From contig JAIDCC010000014.1 in NCBI GenBank assembly GCA_029056055.1, positions 1 through 64,000 of the forward strand: 64,000 nucleotides of DNA, read 5' to 3'. The DNA comes from Duncaniella sp. (GTDB taxonomy: Bacteria; Bacteroidota; Bacteroidia; Bacteroidales; Muribaculaceae). The position numbers were made by a program, and so were the translations under genes. The notes under the pieces were generated by a model, which saw only the letters and a list, made by a program, of their open reading frames with translations, was not told the origin of the DNA and made no database searches. This document shows, piece by piece, positions 1 to 8,787 of the stretch. Within the stretch, counting starts at the first letter, position 1, and the number at the start of each line of letters is the position of its first letter.

Positions 1-49
1 TTCAACCAGAAGAAGGACTACGCTCTGTCCTATTGTCTAGTGTGCTTGG

Positions 50-80
50 ATATGTTTATAAGAGACAGTATTAGATGTGT
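50..80. other. Tn5 mosaic-end-like sequence, probable library artefact
   Basis: Positions 50-68 match the 19-bp Tn5/Nextera mosaic end at 17 of 19 places, including the run ATAAGAGACAG. The motif AGATGTGT recurs at 73-80. Nothing transposase-like is nearby. The most economical reading is adapter-derived or chimeric sequence at the end of a contig. The first roughly 80 bases should therefore not be trusted as genomic. Confidence 0.55.
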
Positions 81-231
81 GAACTTTTTGAGGGGGTGGG
101 GTGTTTTAGGGTAAAGGCACGGACTTCGGCTTGATGGGATGACCCGGCGGGTCGGGGGTGTGTCGGAGCAGAAACATGATTTCTGACATAAGTAGGAACA
201 CTATTTCTCACATTAAAAACGATATTTGTTT

Positions 232-516
232 ATGAAGTCTTTAGGTAAAGGAATTTTTTGGCTGGGTTTCATCCTCCTTATGGGTGTGGTGATGGCTTAT
301 CTGATAATTATGATGGCGCATATCGCGGCGTTTGCCATTACGTCGGTTGCTCTGACAATGTGTGTGATAATTTTGGTTGCAGGTCTGCTGATGCTTCTCG
401 GGCGCGTGTATGAGCGCAAGGGTGAGGCTAAGGATTTGGAACGTGCCCGGTCGAAGGTCGACGAGCTGACTCACGCTTCGGAGAAGCCTCAGGAGGCTGA
501 GGCGGTGGAGCAGTAG
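232..516 (+). CDS. small two-helix membrane protein, unknown function
   Basis: A 94-aa protein with two predicted membrane segments, roughly residues 7-28 and 32-58, followed by a charged, Glu/Lys-rich cytoplasmic-type tail. I chose ATG at 232; a TTG two codons upstream (226) is the only alternative. The sequence just before the start, ATATTTG at 222-228, resembles a -7 element but is too close to the ATG to be sure. It is a single gene that ends in a shared hairpin with the convergent peptidase gene. No family is recognised. Confidence 0.6.
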   Translation: MKSLGKGIFWLGFILLMGVVMAYLIIMMAHIAAFAITSVALTMCVIILVAGLLMLLGRVYERKGEAKDLERARSKVDELTHASEKPQEAEAVEQ

Positions 517-548
517 CCATCCGACGACTTGCAATATTGAAGAAATGA

Positions 549-592
549 CAATCCCTTGCCTGCTCTCTCTAAGGGGAGCGGGCAAGGGATTG
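549..592. terminator. bidirectional hairpin terminator
   Basis: A perfect 12-bp stem (CAATCCCTTGCC at 549-560 with its complement at 581-592) is extended by an inner GCTC/GAGC pairing. It lies between two convergent genes, so it can end both transcripts. Confidence 0.75.
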
Positions 593-619
593 GTGTGTGT
601 CTATGTGCGAGGGGAGTGG

Positions 620-2638
620 TTAGCGCAGGGTGCGGTAGTCACGCGAGTAGCGGAGCACCTGGGGAAGGAATTCTTCGCCGTAGGAGATGGTGACGTCGGT
701 GATGCGGCCGTCGGCATCGGTGACGGGGGTGTAGATGGGGTTGACGAAGCCGCGGTAGGGGGCGATGTCGAGGGTGGCGTAGCGTTCGAGCACTTCGCGA
801 TGGAGGTCGGGATTGACTTTAACGGCGTATTTTTCTACGAGGTCGGCGCCGGCCTGGTAGTCGCCTGTGCTCTTGATGCGCTGAATTTCAGCGAGGAGCT
901 GCCCGAAGAGGTCGCGGAGGCGTGCGTAGTCGTTAATCTGAATGAAGGTTTTGCCGTCGCGTTTGACGAATTCTACAACGTTGTCGGGGGCACCCTTTTC
1001 GACCACCCAGTTGGAGATGAGCTGGCGATTGCGCATGTGGGCTTCTTCGATGTCTTTACCCGGCTCGATACGCACGAGCTGGGTCATGAGGCCGTTGAGA
1101 AGGTATTTGTAGTATTGAGCCTTGTAGGCATCGGGATTGTCGAGCAGGCCGAGTTCGAGGAGTTTGGGGTCGGCCAGATAGTAGAGGGCGAAGAGGTCGG
1201 CGCGGGTTTCCTCAAGTGTAGAGCCGTGGGCTTTGAGGGCATCGGGGTCGACACCGGGGAGGAGTTTGCCAGAGGCGTGGCCGAGACATTCGTGAAGGTC
1301 GGTGTGGAGGTTGTCGGTGATGAAGAGATATTTGTCGAGGAGCTCGGAAGTGGGAGCGTCGATGACAAATTCTTCGTTGAAGCCGTTGCCGTGGTTGGCG
1401 CCGTCGTAGGCTTCAGTGATATTTTCAATAGTGACCGACTTCGAGCCGTGGGCGGCGCGAATCCAGTTGGCGTTGGGGAGGTTGATGCCGATGGGAGTAG
1501 CGGGGTAGGAGTCGCCGGCGAGAATGGCGGCAGTGATGACTTTGGCCGAAACGCCCTTGACCTTGTCTTTGCGGAAAGAGGGGGCGACGGGGGAGTGGTC
1601 TTCAAACCACTGGGCGTTGTTTGAGATAACCTCGGTGCGGTGTGAGGCATCGTTGTTGCGGAAGTTGACAATAGATTCCCAAGAGCCTGTCATTCCGAGG
1701 GGGTCACCGTAGCTTTCGATGAAACCGTTGATGAAGTCGACCTGCGAGGCGGTGTCTTCAACCCACGCGATAGAATAGTCGTCGAAGGCGCGGAGGTCGC
1801 CGGTGGTGTAGAAATTGATGAGTTTTTCGATGATGGCCTTCTGGGCATCGTTTTCGGCATACTCCTTGGCCTGACCGAGGAGGCCGACGATGCGAGAGAT
1901 GGGCTCGGAATAGAGACCACCGACGCGGTAGACCTCTTCGACAACCTTGCCGTCGCGCTTGACCACCTTGGAGTTGAGACCGTATGAAACGGGGTCGGGG
2001 ATGGTGGTGTCTTTGATGGCATTGTAGTAGGCCTCGACTTCGGCTTGAGTGACACCTTCGTAGAGGTTGTTGGCCGAGGTGAGGATGAGGTCGGCACCCT
2101 CAGCCTGATTGACGCGCTTGGGCATCACCGCTGGGTCGAAGATTACGGAGAGGAGCGTCTCAACCTCAGCGGGCTGCTTGTCGGCGGGGAGTTTGGCTAT
2201 CTCTGCGGTGAGGAAATCGCGCGAGAAAGCGGGGATGAACTTGTCGCATGAATAGTGGTGGTGAATACCGTTGGCAAACTCCACCTGCTTGAGATATGTT
2301 TCGAAAGCCTTGAAGTCGGGGGTGTCTTTGGCGCCGTCGTAGTTGAGGTAGACGTTTTCGAGGAGGTCGCGGATGGCGAGGTTGTATTTGCCGTTCTGGT
2401 CCCAGAGGATGTCGCGGCCGGCGAGAGCGGCTTCAGTGAGATAGTAGATGAGGATGCGCTGACGTGGGGTGAGGTCTTCGAAACCGGCCACCTGATAGCG
2501 GAGCACCTCGATGTCGGCGAAGCGGTCGACTGTGTAGTCGAAATCTTCTTCGGTCTTGTCGGCAGCCGATTTGTCGGCGGAGCAAGCCGAGATGGCGAGA
2601 GCGGCCATAGCTGAAGTGAGATATTTTGAGAGGTTCAT
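620..2638 (-). CDS. dipeptidyl peptidase III family lipoprotein (peptidase M49)
   Basis: A 672-aa zinc peptidase of the M49 family, which removes dipeptides from peptide N-termini. The zinc motif HECLGH (HEXXGH, the M49 signature) lies around residue 450. A downstream ETRADLFALYY segment supplies the third zinc ligand glutamate in the usual place. The N-terminus has a hydrophobic stretch ending in ISAC, a lipobox, so the enzyme is probably a periplasmic or outer-membrane lipoprotein rather than the cytosolic form of eukaryotes. It is followed on the same strand, upstream in coordinates, by the RlmI-type gene 22 nt away. The start ATG at 2638 fits the signal peptide. Confidence 0.88.
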   Translation of the reverse strand: MNLSKYLTSAMAALAISACSADKSAADKTEEDFDYTVDRFADIEVLRYQVAGFEDLTPRQRILIYYLTEAALAGRDILWDQNGKYNLAIRDLLENVYLNYDGAKDTPDFKAFETYLKQVEFANGIHHHYSCDKFIPAFSRDFLTAEIAKLPADKQPAEVETLLSVIFDPAVMPKRVNQAEGADLILTSANNLYEGVTQAEVEAYYNAIKDTTIPDPVSYGLNSKVVKRDGKVVEEVYRVGGLYSEPISRIVGLLGQAKEYAENDAQKAIIEKLINFYTTGDLRAFDDYSIAWVEDTASQVDFINGFIESYGDPLGMTGSWESIVNFRNNDASHRTEVISNNAQWFEDHSPVAPSFRKDKVKGVSAKVITAAILAGDSYPATPIGINLPNANWIRAAHGSKSVTIENITEAYDGANHGNGFNEEFVIDAPTSELLDKYLFITDNLHTDLHECLGHASGKLLPGVDPDALKAHGSTLEETRADLFALYYLADPKLLELGLLDNPDAYKAQYYKYLLNGLMTQLVRIEPGKDIEEAHMRNRQLISNWVVEKGAPDNVVEFVKRDGKTFIQINDYARLRDLFGQLLAEIQRIKSTGDYQAGADLVEKYAVKVNPDLHREVLERYATLDIAPYRGFVNPIYTPVTDADGRITDVTISYGEEFLPQVLRYSRDYRTLR

Positions 2639-2660
2639 GTGAGAAGAATTGTGTGGGAGA

Positions 2661-3842
2661 TTATTCTACGTAGAGCACCAGCCCCTTGAGGTATTCGCCC
2701 TCGGGATGGTAGATGTTGATGGGGTGGTCGGCGGGCTGAGTGAGCTGATGGAGGATGCGCACCTTTCGGCCCGACTGGGCGGCGGCGGTGAAGACCGCGA
2801 GGCGGAACTGCTCCTTGGTGATGGCCTGCGAACAGGAGAAAGTGAAGAGGATGCCGCCCGGGGCAATCTTGCGGAAAGCGGCCGCATTGAGGCGCCGGTA
2901 GCCAATCATGGCGTTCTTGATGGCGGAGCGGTGTTTGGCGAAAGCGGGAGGGTCGAGCACGATGAGGTCGTAGGCCCCGTCGGGCATTTCGGCGAGATAC
3001 TTGAAGGCATCGAGCGCGAAACTCTTGTGGCGCGTGTCGCCGGGGAAATTGAGTTCGATGTTGGCGTCGGTCAGCGTAATGGCCTTGGCCGAAGAGTCGA
3101 CCGAATGAACGAGCATCGCACCGCCGCGCATGGCATAGACTGAGAAGCCGCCGGTGTAGCAGAACATGTTGAGCACTTTGCGGCCCGGGGCGAAACGTTC
3201 GAGCAGCGAGCGGTTGTCGCGCTGGTCGACGAAGAAGCCGGTCTTCTGACCCTTGAGCCAGTCGATGTTGAACTTAAGACCGTTCTCGGTGGCCACGTTG
3301 CCCTCGTAGTCGCCGATGATGTAGGCGTTGACGGGGTCGAGACGAGCCTTGTAGGGGAGAGTGGTCTCGCTCTTGTAGTAGACGTTGCGAATGCCGGCGT
3401 CGGGGAGGTTGACCAGAGCGCGGGCAATGATGTCGCGGGCGTAGTGCATACCGGGGCTGTGGGCCTGAAGCACGGCGGTAGGACCGTAGACGTCGATGAC
3501 GCACCCCGGCATGAAGTCGCCTTCGCCGTGGACGAGACGGTAGGCATCGTTGTCGGGACGGGCGAGACCGAGCGAGAGGCGCAGGGCGTAGGCGTGGGCC
3601 AGACGGGTGGCGAAGAAAGATTCGTCGATAGTCTCGTTTTCGTCGGCCGTCAGAATTCGCACTGCAATCGAACCGATTTCGTAGTGCCCGAAGCCGAGGA
3701 AGCGACCGTCGGCCGCCTGCACGCGCACCACTTCGCCTTCTTCAAGGCCTTCGGGGAGGCGGGCTATAGCCCCGGAGAACACCCAGGGGTGGAAACGGAG
3801 GAGCGAATCCTCCTTGCCACGTTTAAGAGTCAGAGTTTTCAT
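2661..3842 (-). CDS. rlmI: class I SAM-dependent rRNA methyltransferase, RlmI type
   Basis: A 393-aa protein with an N-terminal PUA-like RNA-binding domain (about residues 1-75), then a Rossmann methyltransferase. Visible motifs are QKTGFFVDQRDNR, the SAM loop NMFCYTGGFSVYAM, the catalytic motif LDPPAFAK and the cysteine motif FSCSQ. RlmI makes m5C in 23S rRNA; the exact target here is inferred from the family. The start was set at ATG 3842 because the PUA domain begins there and the reading frame upstream overlaps rseP. Only 10 nt separate it from the rseP stop, so the genes are probably cotranscribed. Confidence 0.85.
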   Translation of the reverse strand: MKTLTLKRGKEDSLLRFHPWVFSGAIARLPEGLEEGEVVRVQAADGRFLGFGHYEIGSIAVRILTADENETIDESFFATRLAHAYALRLSLGLARPDNDAYRLVHGEGDFMPGCVIDVYGPTAVLQAHSPGMHYARDIIARALVNLPDAGIRNVYYKSETTLPYKARLDPVNAYIIGDYEGNVATENGLKFNIDWLKGQKTGFFVDQRDNRSLLERFAPGRKVLNMFCYTGGFSVYAMRGGAMLVHSVDSSAKAITLTDANIELNFPGDTRHKSFALDAFKYLAEMPDGAYDLIVLDPPAFAKHRSAIKNAMIGYRRLNAAAFRKIAPGGILFTFSCSQAITKEQFRLAVFTAAAQSGRKVRILHQLTQPADHPINIYHPEGEYLKGLVLYVE

Positions 3843-3852
3843 TTGCACTTGC

Positions 3853-5208
3853 TTATTTGAGGAAAGCACGGAAAATGTCGTTGCCGTTAGCATAGAGCAT
3901 GAGGAAAATTATGAAAGCCATGCCGACGTATTGCGCGCCGAGAACCACCTTTTCGGGAGCCGGTTTTCCGGCAATCATTTCGTAGAAGAGGAACATGACG
4001 TGACCGCCGTCGAGACCGGGGATGGGCACGATGTTGATAAACGCGAGAGCCAGCGAGAGGAAAGCAGTGATTTCCCAGAACGAGAGCCAGCTCCAGCGTG
4101 AGGGGAACATGTTGCCGATGGCACCGAAACCGCCGAGGCTTTCGGCTCCTTCCTTAGAAAAGACGTGCTTCATCGAGCCGACGTAGTTGGTGAGGGTGGA
4201 GGTTCCGAGATTCCAGCCCTTGGGAATGGCCTGGAAGAAATTGTAGTGTTCGGTGACGGTGGGATAGACATCGGTGAGGGGACGGAGGCTGAAGCCGAGT
4301 TTGCCAAACTCGTTGGGCACGGCCTTGAGGGTGATGAGTTTGCCTTCGCGCTCAACTGTGACAGAGGTTTCGCGGCCGGCGGCTTTGACGAGAGCCGGGG
4401 TAAGCTCGGTGTAGGAAGGCGTGGCGACGCTGTCGACAGCCACGATGTGGTCGCCCTCCTTGATGCCCGCTTTCACGGCAGCTTCGCCGGGCACGAGACG
4501 GTCGACGTAGACGGGGAGACGGTAGGCCAGGAAACCCTTGTCTTCGTTGATGCGGAAGATGAAGTTTTCGGGGATGGCGATAGAGACGGTGTCGCGATGG
4601 TTGCGGAGCACCTTGACTTCCTTGGCTTCGGCCATGCGTAGGGCGTAGTCGGGCTTCGAGGCATCGAGCTTGACGCCGTCGGCGCTGAGGGGAATGTCGC
4701 CGTTGCGGAAACCGGCTTCGATGGCCGAGGGGACGAAGTCAAATCCTTCGCGAGCATCGTCGAAAGCGATGTACTGAGTGCCCCAGTGCATGGCGATACC
4801 GGCATAGATGATGATGGCGAGAATGAAGTTGAAGAGCACGCCGCCGGTCATGACGAGGAGACGCTGCCAAGCGGGTTTGGTGCGAAATTCCCACGGTTTG
4901 GGCTCTTGCTTGAGCTGCTCGGTGTCAAGGCTTTCGTCAATCATTCCGGCAATCTTGCAGTAGCCGCCGAGCGGAATCCAGCCGATGCCATACTCGGTGT
5001 CGCGCCACGAAGTCTTGTCGGGGTCGGCGTCCGGTTTCTGTTTGGGTTTCCATTTGAAGAGCGAGAAGTAGGGGTCGAAGAAGATGTAGAACTTCTCGAC
5101 CTTGATGCCGAAGATGCGGCTGAAAATGTAGTGGCCGAACTCGTGGATTATCACCAGAAGGGCGAGGGCCACGATGAGTTGAGCCGCTTTGATAAGGATT
5201 TCTTCCAT
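3853..5208 (-). CDS. rseP: site-2 intramembrane metalloprotease RseP
   Basis: A 451-aa inner-membrane zinc protease. The active-site HEFGH is in the first membrane helix (about residue 22), PDZ-like sequence lies in the middle, and the second catalytic motif LDGGH is near the C-terminus between further membrane helices. RseP cuts transmembrane segments of regulatory proteins such as anti-sigma factors. ATG 5208 gives the expected short N-terminus; the open frame upstream overlaps dxr and has no membrane character. It lies 31 nt downstream of dxr, a dxr-rseP order common in Bacteroidota. Confidence 0.92.
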   Translation of the reverse strand: MEEILIKAAQLIVALALLVIIHEFGHYIFSRIFGIKVEKFYIFFDPYFSLFKWKPKQKPDADPDKTSWRDTEYGIGWIPLGGYCKIAGMIDESLDTEQLKQEPKPWEFRTKPAWQRLLVMTGGVLFNFILAIIIYAGIAMHWGTQYIAFDDAREGFDFVPSAIEAGFRNGDIPLSADGVKLDASKPDYALRMAEAKEVKVLRNHRDTVSIAIPENFIFRINEDKGFLAYRLPVYVDRLVPGEAAVKAGIKEGDHIVAVDSVATPSYTELTPALVKAAGRETSVTVEREGKLITLKAVPNEFGKLGFSLRPLTDVYPTVTEHYNFFQAIPKGWNLGTSTLTNYVGSMKHVFSKEGAESLGGFGAIGNMFPSRWSWLSFWEITAFLSLALAFINIVPIPGLDGGHVMFLFYEMIAGKPAPEKVVLGAQYVGMAFIIFLMLYANGNDIFRAFLK

Positions 5209-5239
5209 AGGATTTTTAGTAAATGAATGAGGAGAAGCG

Positions 5240-6394
5240 TCAGAGGCCGATGCGGGAGGCGGTGTGGGCGATGGTGGCGTGATGGGTGGCCACGTAGTCG
5301 TCGAGCGTGGGCGACGCGATGAATGGGATAGCCGAAAGGGCCTCGGTGATGGTGTCGTAGATGGCAGGGAACGAGATGCGCCCCTTGAGGAAAGCGGCGA
5401 CAGCCACCTCGTTGGCGGCATTGATGATGCAGGCCGTGTTTCCGCCGTCTGCGAGCGCCTTGCGCGCCAACGTGAGGCAGGGGAATTTCTCTTCGTCGGG
5501 ACGTTCGAAGGTGAGCGAAGCGTAGTCGGCGAGCGTGAGGGGCGGTTCGGCAGACGGCAGACGCGAGGCGTCGCCGAGAGCGAAGCGTATGGGGAGGTGC
5601 ATGTCGGGGATGCCGAGCTGAGCTTTCACGGCACCGTCGACAAATTCCACCATTGAGTGGACGATAGACTGGGGATGAACCACAGCCGTGATTTTTTCAG
5701 ACGGAACGTCGAACAGCCAGCGGGCCTCGATGATTTCGAAAGCCTTGTTGAGCATCGTGGCCGAGTCGATGGTGATTTTCGCGCCCATGTTCCAGCGCGG
5801 ATGGCGGAGCGCCTGCGCGGCCGTCACGTTGGCAATCTCTTCGGCCGACTTGGTGCGGAAGGGGCCGCCGGAAGCGGTGATGATGAGACGCGACACCGTA
5901 GCGGGGTCTTCGCCAATCAGACACTGATAGATGGCCGAGTGTTCGGAGTCGACGGGCACGACCTTCGTGCCATGCTCCTTGAAGAGTTTGCTGACCAGCT
6001 CGCCGGCCACGACAAGAGTCTCTTTGTTGGCGAGCGCGATGGTCTTGCCGGCACGTACGGCGCGGATGGTGGGGAGCAGGCCGGAATAGCCAACGGAGGC
6101 GGTGACGACCGTGTCGAAGTCGTCGCGCTCCATGGCATCGGCAATGGCGCTGTCGCCGGCGGCGGTGGCAATGCCGAGGGGCTCGAGGGCGTCGCGCAGA
6201 GCAGGCCACTTCGATTGGTCGGCAATCACTGCCAAAGCGGGCCGGTGACGCCGGGCCTGCTCGATGAGGAGGTCGACATTGCTTCCGGCGGTGAGCACCA
6301 CGGCCTTGAAGCGCTCCGGGAATTGAGAAATGATGTCGAGGGTCTGAGTGCCTATTGAGCCTGTCGACCCTACAATTGCTATATTGTGAGGCAT
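5240..6394 (-). CDS. dxr: 1-deoxy-D-xylulose 5-phosphate reductoisomerase
   Basis: A 384-aa enzyme of the MEP isoprenoid pathway that converts DXP to MEP with NADPH. The NADPH-binding GSTGSIG begins at residue 9, and family motifs NKETLV and DSEHSA are present. Length is normal. It heads the dxr-rseP-rlmI-DPPIII cluster on the minus strand. A TAACTTTG -7 element lies 26 nt upstream at 6420-6427. A DXS homologue is also in the window (54011-55783), but far away. Confidence 0.95.
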   Translation of the reverse strand: MPHNIAIVGSTGSIGTQTLDIISQFPERFKAVVLTAGSNVDLLIEQARRHRPALAVIADQSKWPALRDALEPLGIATAAGDSAIADAMERDDFDTVVTASVGYSGLLPTIRAVRAGKTIALANKETLVVAGELVSKLFKEHGTKVVPVDSEHSAIYQCLIGEDPATVSRLIITASGGPFRTKSAEEIANVTAAQALRHPRWNMGAKITIDSATMLNKAFEIIEARWLFDVPSEKITAVVHPQSIVHSMVEFVDGAVKAQLGIPDMHLPIRFALGDASRLPSAEPPLTLADYASLTFERPDEEKFPCLTLARKALADGGNTACIINAANEVAVAAFLKGRISFPAIYDTITEALSAIPFIASPTLDDYVATHHATIAHTASRIGL

Positions 6395-6419
6395 ACTTTT
6401 GTCGGTGTTTTCGGAAATG

Positions 6420-6427
6420 CAAAGTTA
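6420..6427 (-). promoter_or_regulatory. dxr promoter, -7 element
   Basis: TAACTTTG read on the minus strand, matching the Bacteroidota TAnnTTTG consensus. I see no clear TTTG at -33. The palindromic repeat at 6449-6652 abuts the -33 region. Confidence 0.6.
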
Positions 6428-6448
6428 CGAAATTTCCTTGACTATTTA

Positions 6449-6652
6449 AGAAGTTGTTTAAACTTTTTTACGGTAAAGATAATCATTAAGGTAGAAGTTG
6501 AAAATGACCTCTTTTCGGGTCTTTCATCATCTTTTTGGCCGATTTTCCGCCTCTCATCGGTCGTGTAGCACGCTACACTCCCTCTTCGATGCGGAAAATC
6601 GCCTCAAAAATCTGATAAAATCTCCGAAAAGAAAAAAGTTTAAACAACTTCT
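6449..6652. repeat. palindromic intergenic element D with 21-bp perfect terminal inverted repeats
   Basis: The two ends (6449-6469 and 6632-6652) are perfect 21-bp inverted copies beginning AGAAGTTGTTTAAAC. Inside is an 11-bp perfect inverted pair (6540-6550 and 6591-6601). At the centre is GTGTAGC-AC-GCTACAC at 6563-6578. There is no ORF. The layout of inverted ends, nested stem and a central 7-bp stem with a 2-nt gap is the same as in the elements at 30047, 39946 and 56499, but the sequence differs. It is probably a non-autonomous mobile element. Confidence 0.75.
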
Positions 6653-6787
6653 AAAACTTAGCGGGATGAAGTTATAACAACAAACCGTATGGCGGGGAAA
6701 TTTCATTAAGCGAACGCCGAAAACGGCCGGCGAGGGGAGGGGGAAGATGAGACGTAGAGGCGGCTTCGGGCTGGGTAAACAAAAAGT

Positions 6788-6826
6788 CTCCGGGCTTCAT
6801 GGGCGAAAAGCCATGACAGCCCGGAG
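6788..6826 (-). terminator. terminator of rng
   Basis: A 9-bp stem CTCCGGGCT/AGCCCGGAG extended by TCATGG-type pairing. On the minus strand it is followed by an AC-T5 tract (plus strand 6780-6786). It begins 11 nt past the rng stop codon. The rest of 6653-6837 shows nothing recognisable. Confidence 0.8.
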
Positions 6827-6837
6827 AGTAAGAGGCT

Positions 6838-8466
6838 TTAATCTTCGTTTTGCCGGTCTCGGGAACTATTGCGTTGTTTCTGCTTGGTGGCCGAGGAGGC
6901 CATGTCTTTTTCCTCCTTGAGGTCTATCTCGTTGCGTTCGGCATCGAGCACCTTGTAGGCAAGGTAGGCGAGCGACTCATCGGGGAGTATTCGGAACCTG
7001 AACCCGAATTTCATCTGCCAGCGACGGTAGAGCGACGGGAAGCCTTTCTTAAGGTAGGCCGAAACGTAGGGATGGACGTAGAGAACGAAATTTTTCACGC
7101 CGAGAGTGTTGACGAGATAGTCGAGTTTCTCGTAGAGGGTGTCGGTGAAAAGGAGCGAAGGCTGCACCTCGCCTTTTCCGTGACACGACGGACACTCTTC
7201 GGAAGTGATGATGTCGAGAGCGGGACGCACGCGCTGGCGCGTGATTTGCATGAGTCCGAATTTGCTGAGCGGCAGGATGTTGTGTCGGGCGCGGTCGTTG
7301 GCCATGACTTCGCGCATATGCTCGTAGAGCTTCTGGCGGTGTTCGGCCTTGTTCATGTCGATGAAGTCGATGACGATGATGCCGCCCATGTCGCGCAGAC
7401 GCAGCTGTCGGGCTATCTCGTCGGCCGCGCGGAGGTTGACCTCGAGGGCGTTGGTCTCCTGGTCGGCTGATGCTTTCGAGCGATTGCCAGAGTTGACGTC
7501 AATGACGTGGAGCGCTTCGGTGTGCTCGATGATGACATATGCGCCACTCTTGAACGACACGGTTTTGCCAAACGACGACTTAATCTGGCGCGTGATGCCG
7601 AAGTGGTCGAAGATGGGCTGGTCGCTGTCGTAGAGACGTACGATTTCGCCGCTCTCGGGAGCGATGAGCGAAACGTATTTCGAAATCTGCGAGTGGATTT
7701 CCTTGTCGTTGACATGGATGCTCTCGAAATTAGGCGAGAAGACGTCGCGGAGCATACCGACGATACGGCTCTCTTCCTCGAAGACGAGAGCGGGGGCGGT
7801 AGCGTTGCGCGCCTTAGCGATAGTCTCGTCCCAGCAGCGCAGGAGGGTTTTGAGCTCGTGATGGAGCTCGCGGACGCTTTTGCCTTCGGCCGACGTGCGG
7901 ATGATGACACCGAAATTCTTTGGCTTGATGCTCTCGATGAGCTGCCGCAGGCGCAGTTTCTCCTCGGTGCTCTTGATTTTCTGAGAGATTGAGATTTTGT
8001 CGCCAAAGGGGATAAGCACCATGTAGCGGCCCGTGAAGGTGATTTCGGTGGTGAGGCGGGGGCCTTTCGACGAAATCGGTTCCTTGACAATCTGCACGAG
8101 CAGCTGCTGTCCGGGCTTGAGGATGTCGGCTATCGAGCCGTGCTTGTTGATGTCGGGTCGGCGTTTGATTTTAGAGACGGCGACGTCGGTCTTTTTCTCG
8201 CCGACAGCCTCGCTCACAAATTGCTCGTAGGTGTTGAATTGTTGTCCGAGATCCAAGTAGTGAAGAAAAGCGTCTTTTTCATAGCCTACGTTGACGAAGG
8301 CGGCATTGAGTCCGGGCATCAGTTTCTTGACCTTTGCCAGATAGATGTCGCCGACGGCGTAAGCTATCCCGCGCGCCTCTTTCTGTAGCGAAACGAGGCG
8401 CGAGTCTTCAAGGAGGGCAATCGAGACCTCCTTGGGCTGTACGTCGACTATTAGTTCACTTTTCAT
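6838..8466 (-). CDS. rng: ribonuclease G/E family endoribonuclease
   Basis: A 542-aa protein covering the catalytic half shared by RNase E and RNase G. It has an N-terminal S1 RNA-binding region (about residues 35-130), the DNase I-like catalytic region with VIDFIDM, and a C-terminal CPSCHGKG zinc-link cysteine motif. It lacks the long disordered scaffold of RNase E, so RNase G is the closer match. Its role is processing of rRNA and mRNA 5' ends in the cytoplasm. ATG 8466 begins MKSELIVDV, typical for the family. The 321-nt leader upstream is unusually long and structured, which suggests control at the RNA level. Confidence 0.9.
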   Translation of the reverse strand: MKSELIVDVQPKEVSIALLEDSRLVSLQKEARGIAYAVGDIYLAKVKKLMPGLNAAFVNVGYEKDAFLHYLDLGQQFNTYEQFVSEAVGEKKTDVAVSKIKRRPDINKHGSIADILKPGQQLLVQIVKEPISSKGPRLTTEITFTGRYMVLIPFGDKISISQKIKSTEEKLRLRQLIESIKPKNFGVIIRTSAEGKSVRELHHELKTLLRCWDETIAKARNATAPALVFEEESRIVGMLRDVFSPNFESIHVNDKEIHSQISKYVSLIAPESGEIVRLYDSDQPIFDHFGITRQIKSSFGKTVSFKSGAYVIIEHTEALHVIDVNSGNRSKASADQETNALEVNLRAADEIARQLRLRDMGGIIVIDFIDMNKAEHRQKLYEHMREVMANDRARHNILPLSKFGLMQITRQRVRPALDIITSEECPSCHGKGEVQPSLLFTDTLYEKLDYLVNTLGVKNFVLYVHPYVSAYLKKGFPSLYRRWQMKFGFRFRILPDESLAYLAYKVLDAERNEIDLKEEKDMASSATKQKQRNSSRDRQNED

Positions 8467-8787
8467 TTAACTTACTTGATGAAGTGGAGATTTTGACGCG
8501 GTGCCTACCGGGAAGGGAAAGCCTCGGAGGTGCACCGGCGTGGAGGGGGAGAGCAGCCTGAAGGCTGCACGGGCTTCACAGCGGGAGCTATGACGAAACA
8601 AAGAACAAACTTGTCGTTCCCCGGGAGAGAAGAAAAACGTCTTTCGGCGGTAAGCCTCACCGGGTAGGAAAGTCTGTTCTTTCGAGTGGAGCAAACGGGG
8701 AGTCGTTTCTCCAACCTAAGAAGAGTGGGGAAAAGCGAGACATCGCGATGAGGCGTTGTCTCGTCTTCCCGCTAAAAGAGGTGACTC
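8467..8787 (-). promoter_or_regulatory. structured leader or spacer upstream of rng
   Basis: There is no gene and no TAnnTTTG match in these 321 nt on the minus strand. Read as RNA it can form several stems. One is GCAGCC-TTCA-GGCTGC. Another is GGAGAAACG paired with CGTTTGCTCC. A long-range stem pairs AAAGAACAGACTT (8671-8683) with its near-perfect complement in the 8599-8615 area. A GGTGC/GCACC closing pair lies nearer the start codon. A hairpin with GACGAGACA/TGTCTCG at 8731-8771 follows the small upstream gene and may be a partial terminator. Autoregulation by RNase G is an inference from E. coli rne. Confidence 0.4.

Noticed and set aside
545-1624. Long open frame on the plus strand opposite the DPP III gene
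   Set aside because: It is a shadow of a GC-rich gene: composition is dominated by Val, Gly, Glu and Asp with no motif, and the minus strand holds a complete peptidase.
8467-8787. RNase P RNA, tmRNA or SRP RNA in the gap before rng
   Set aside because: None of the conserved core sequences I know for these RNAs could be found on either strand.
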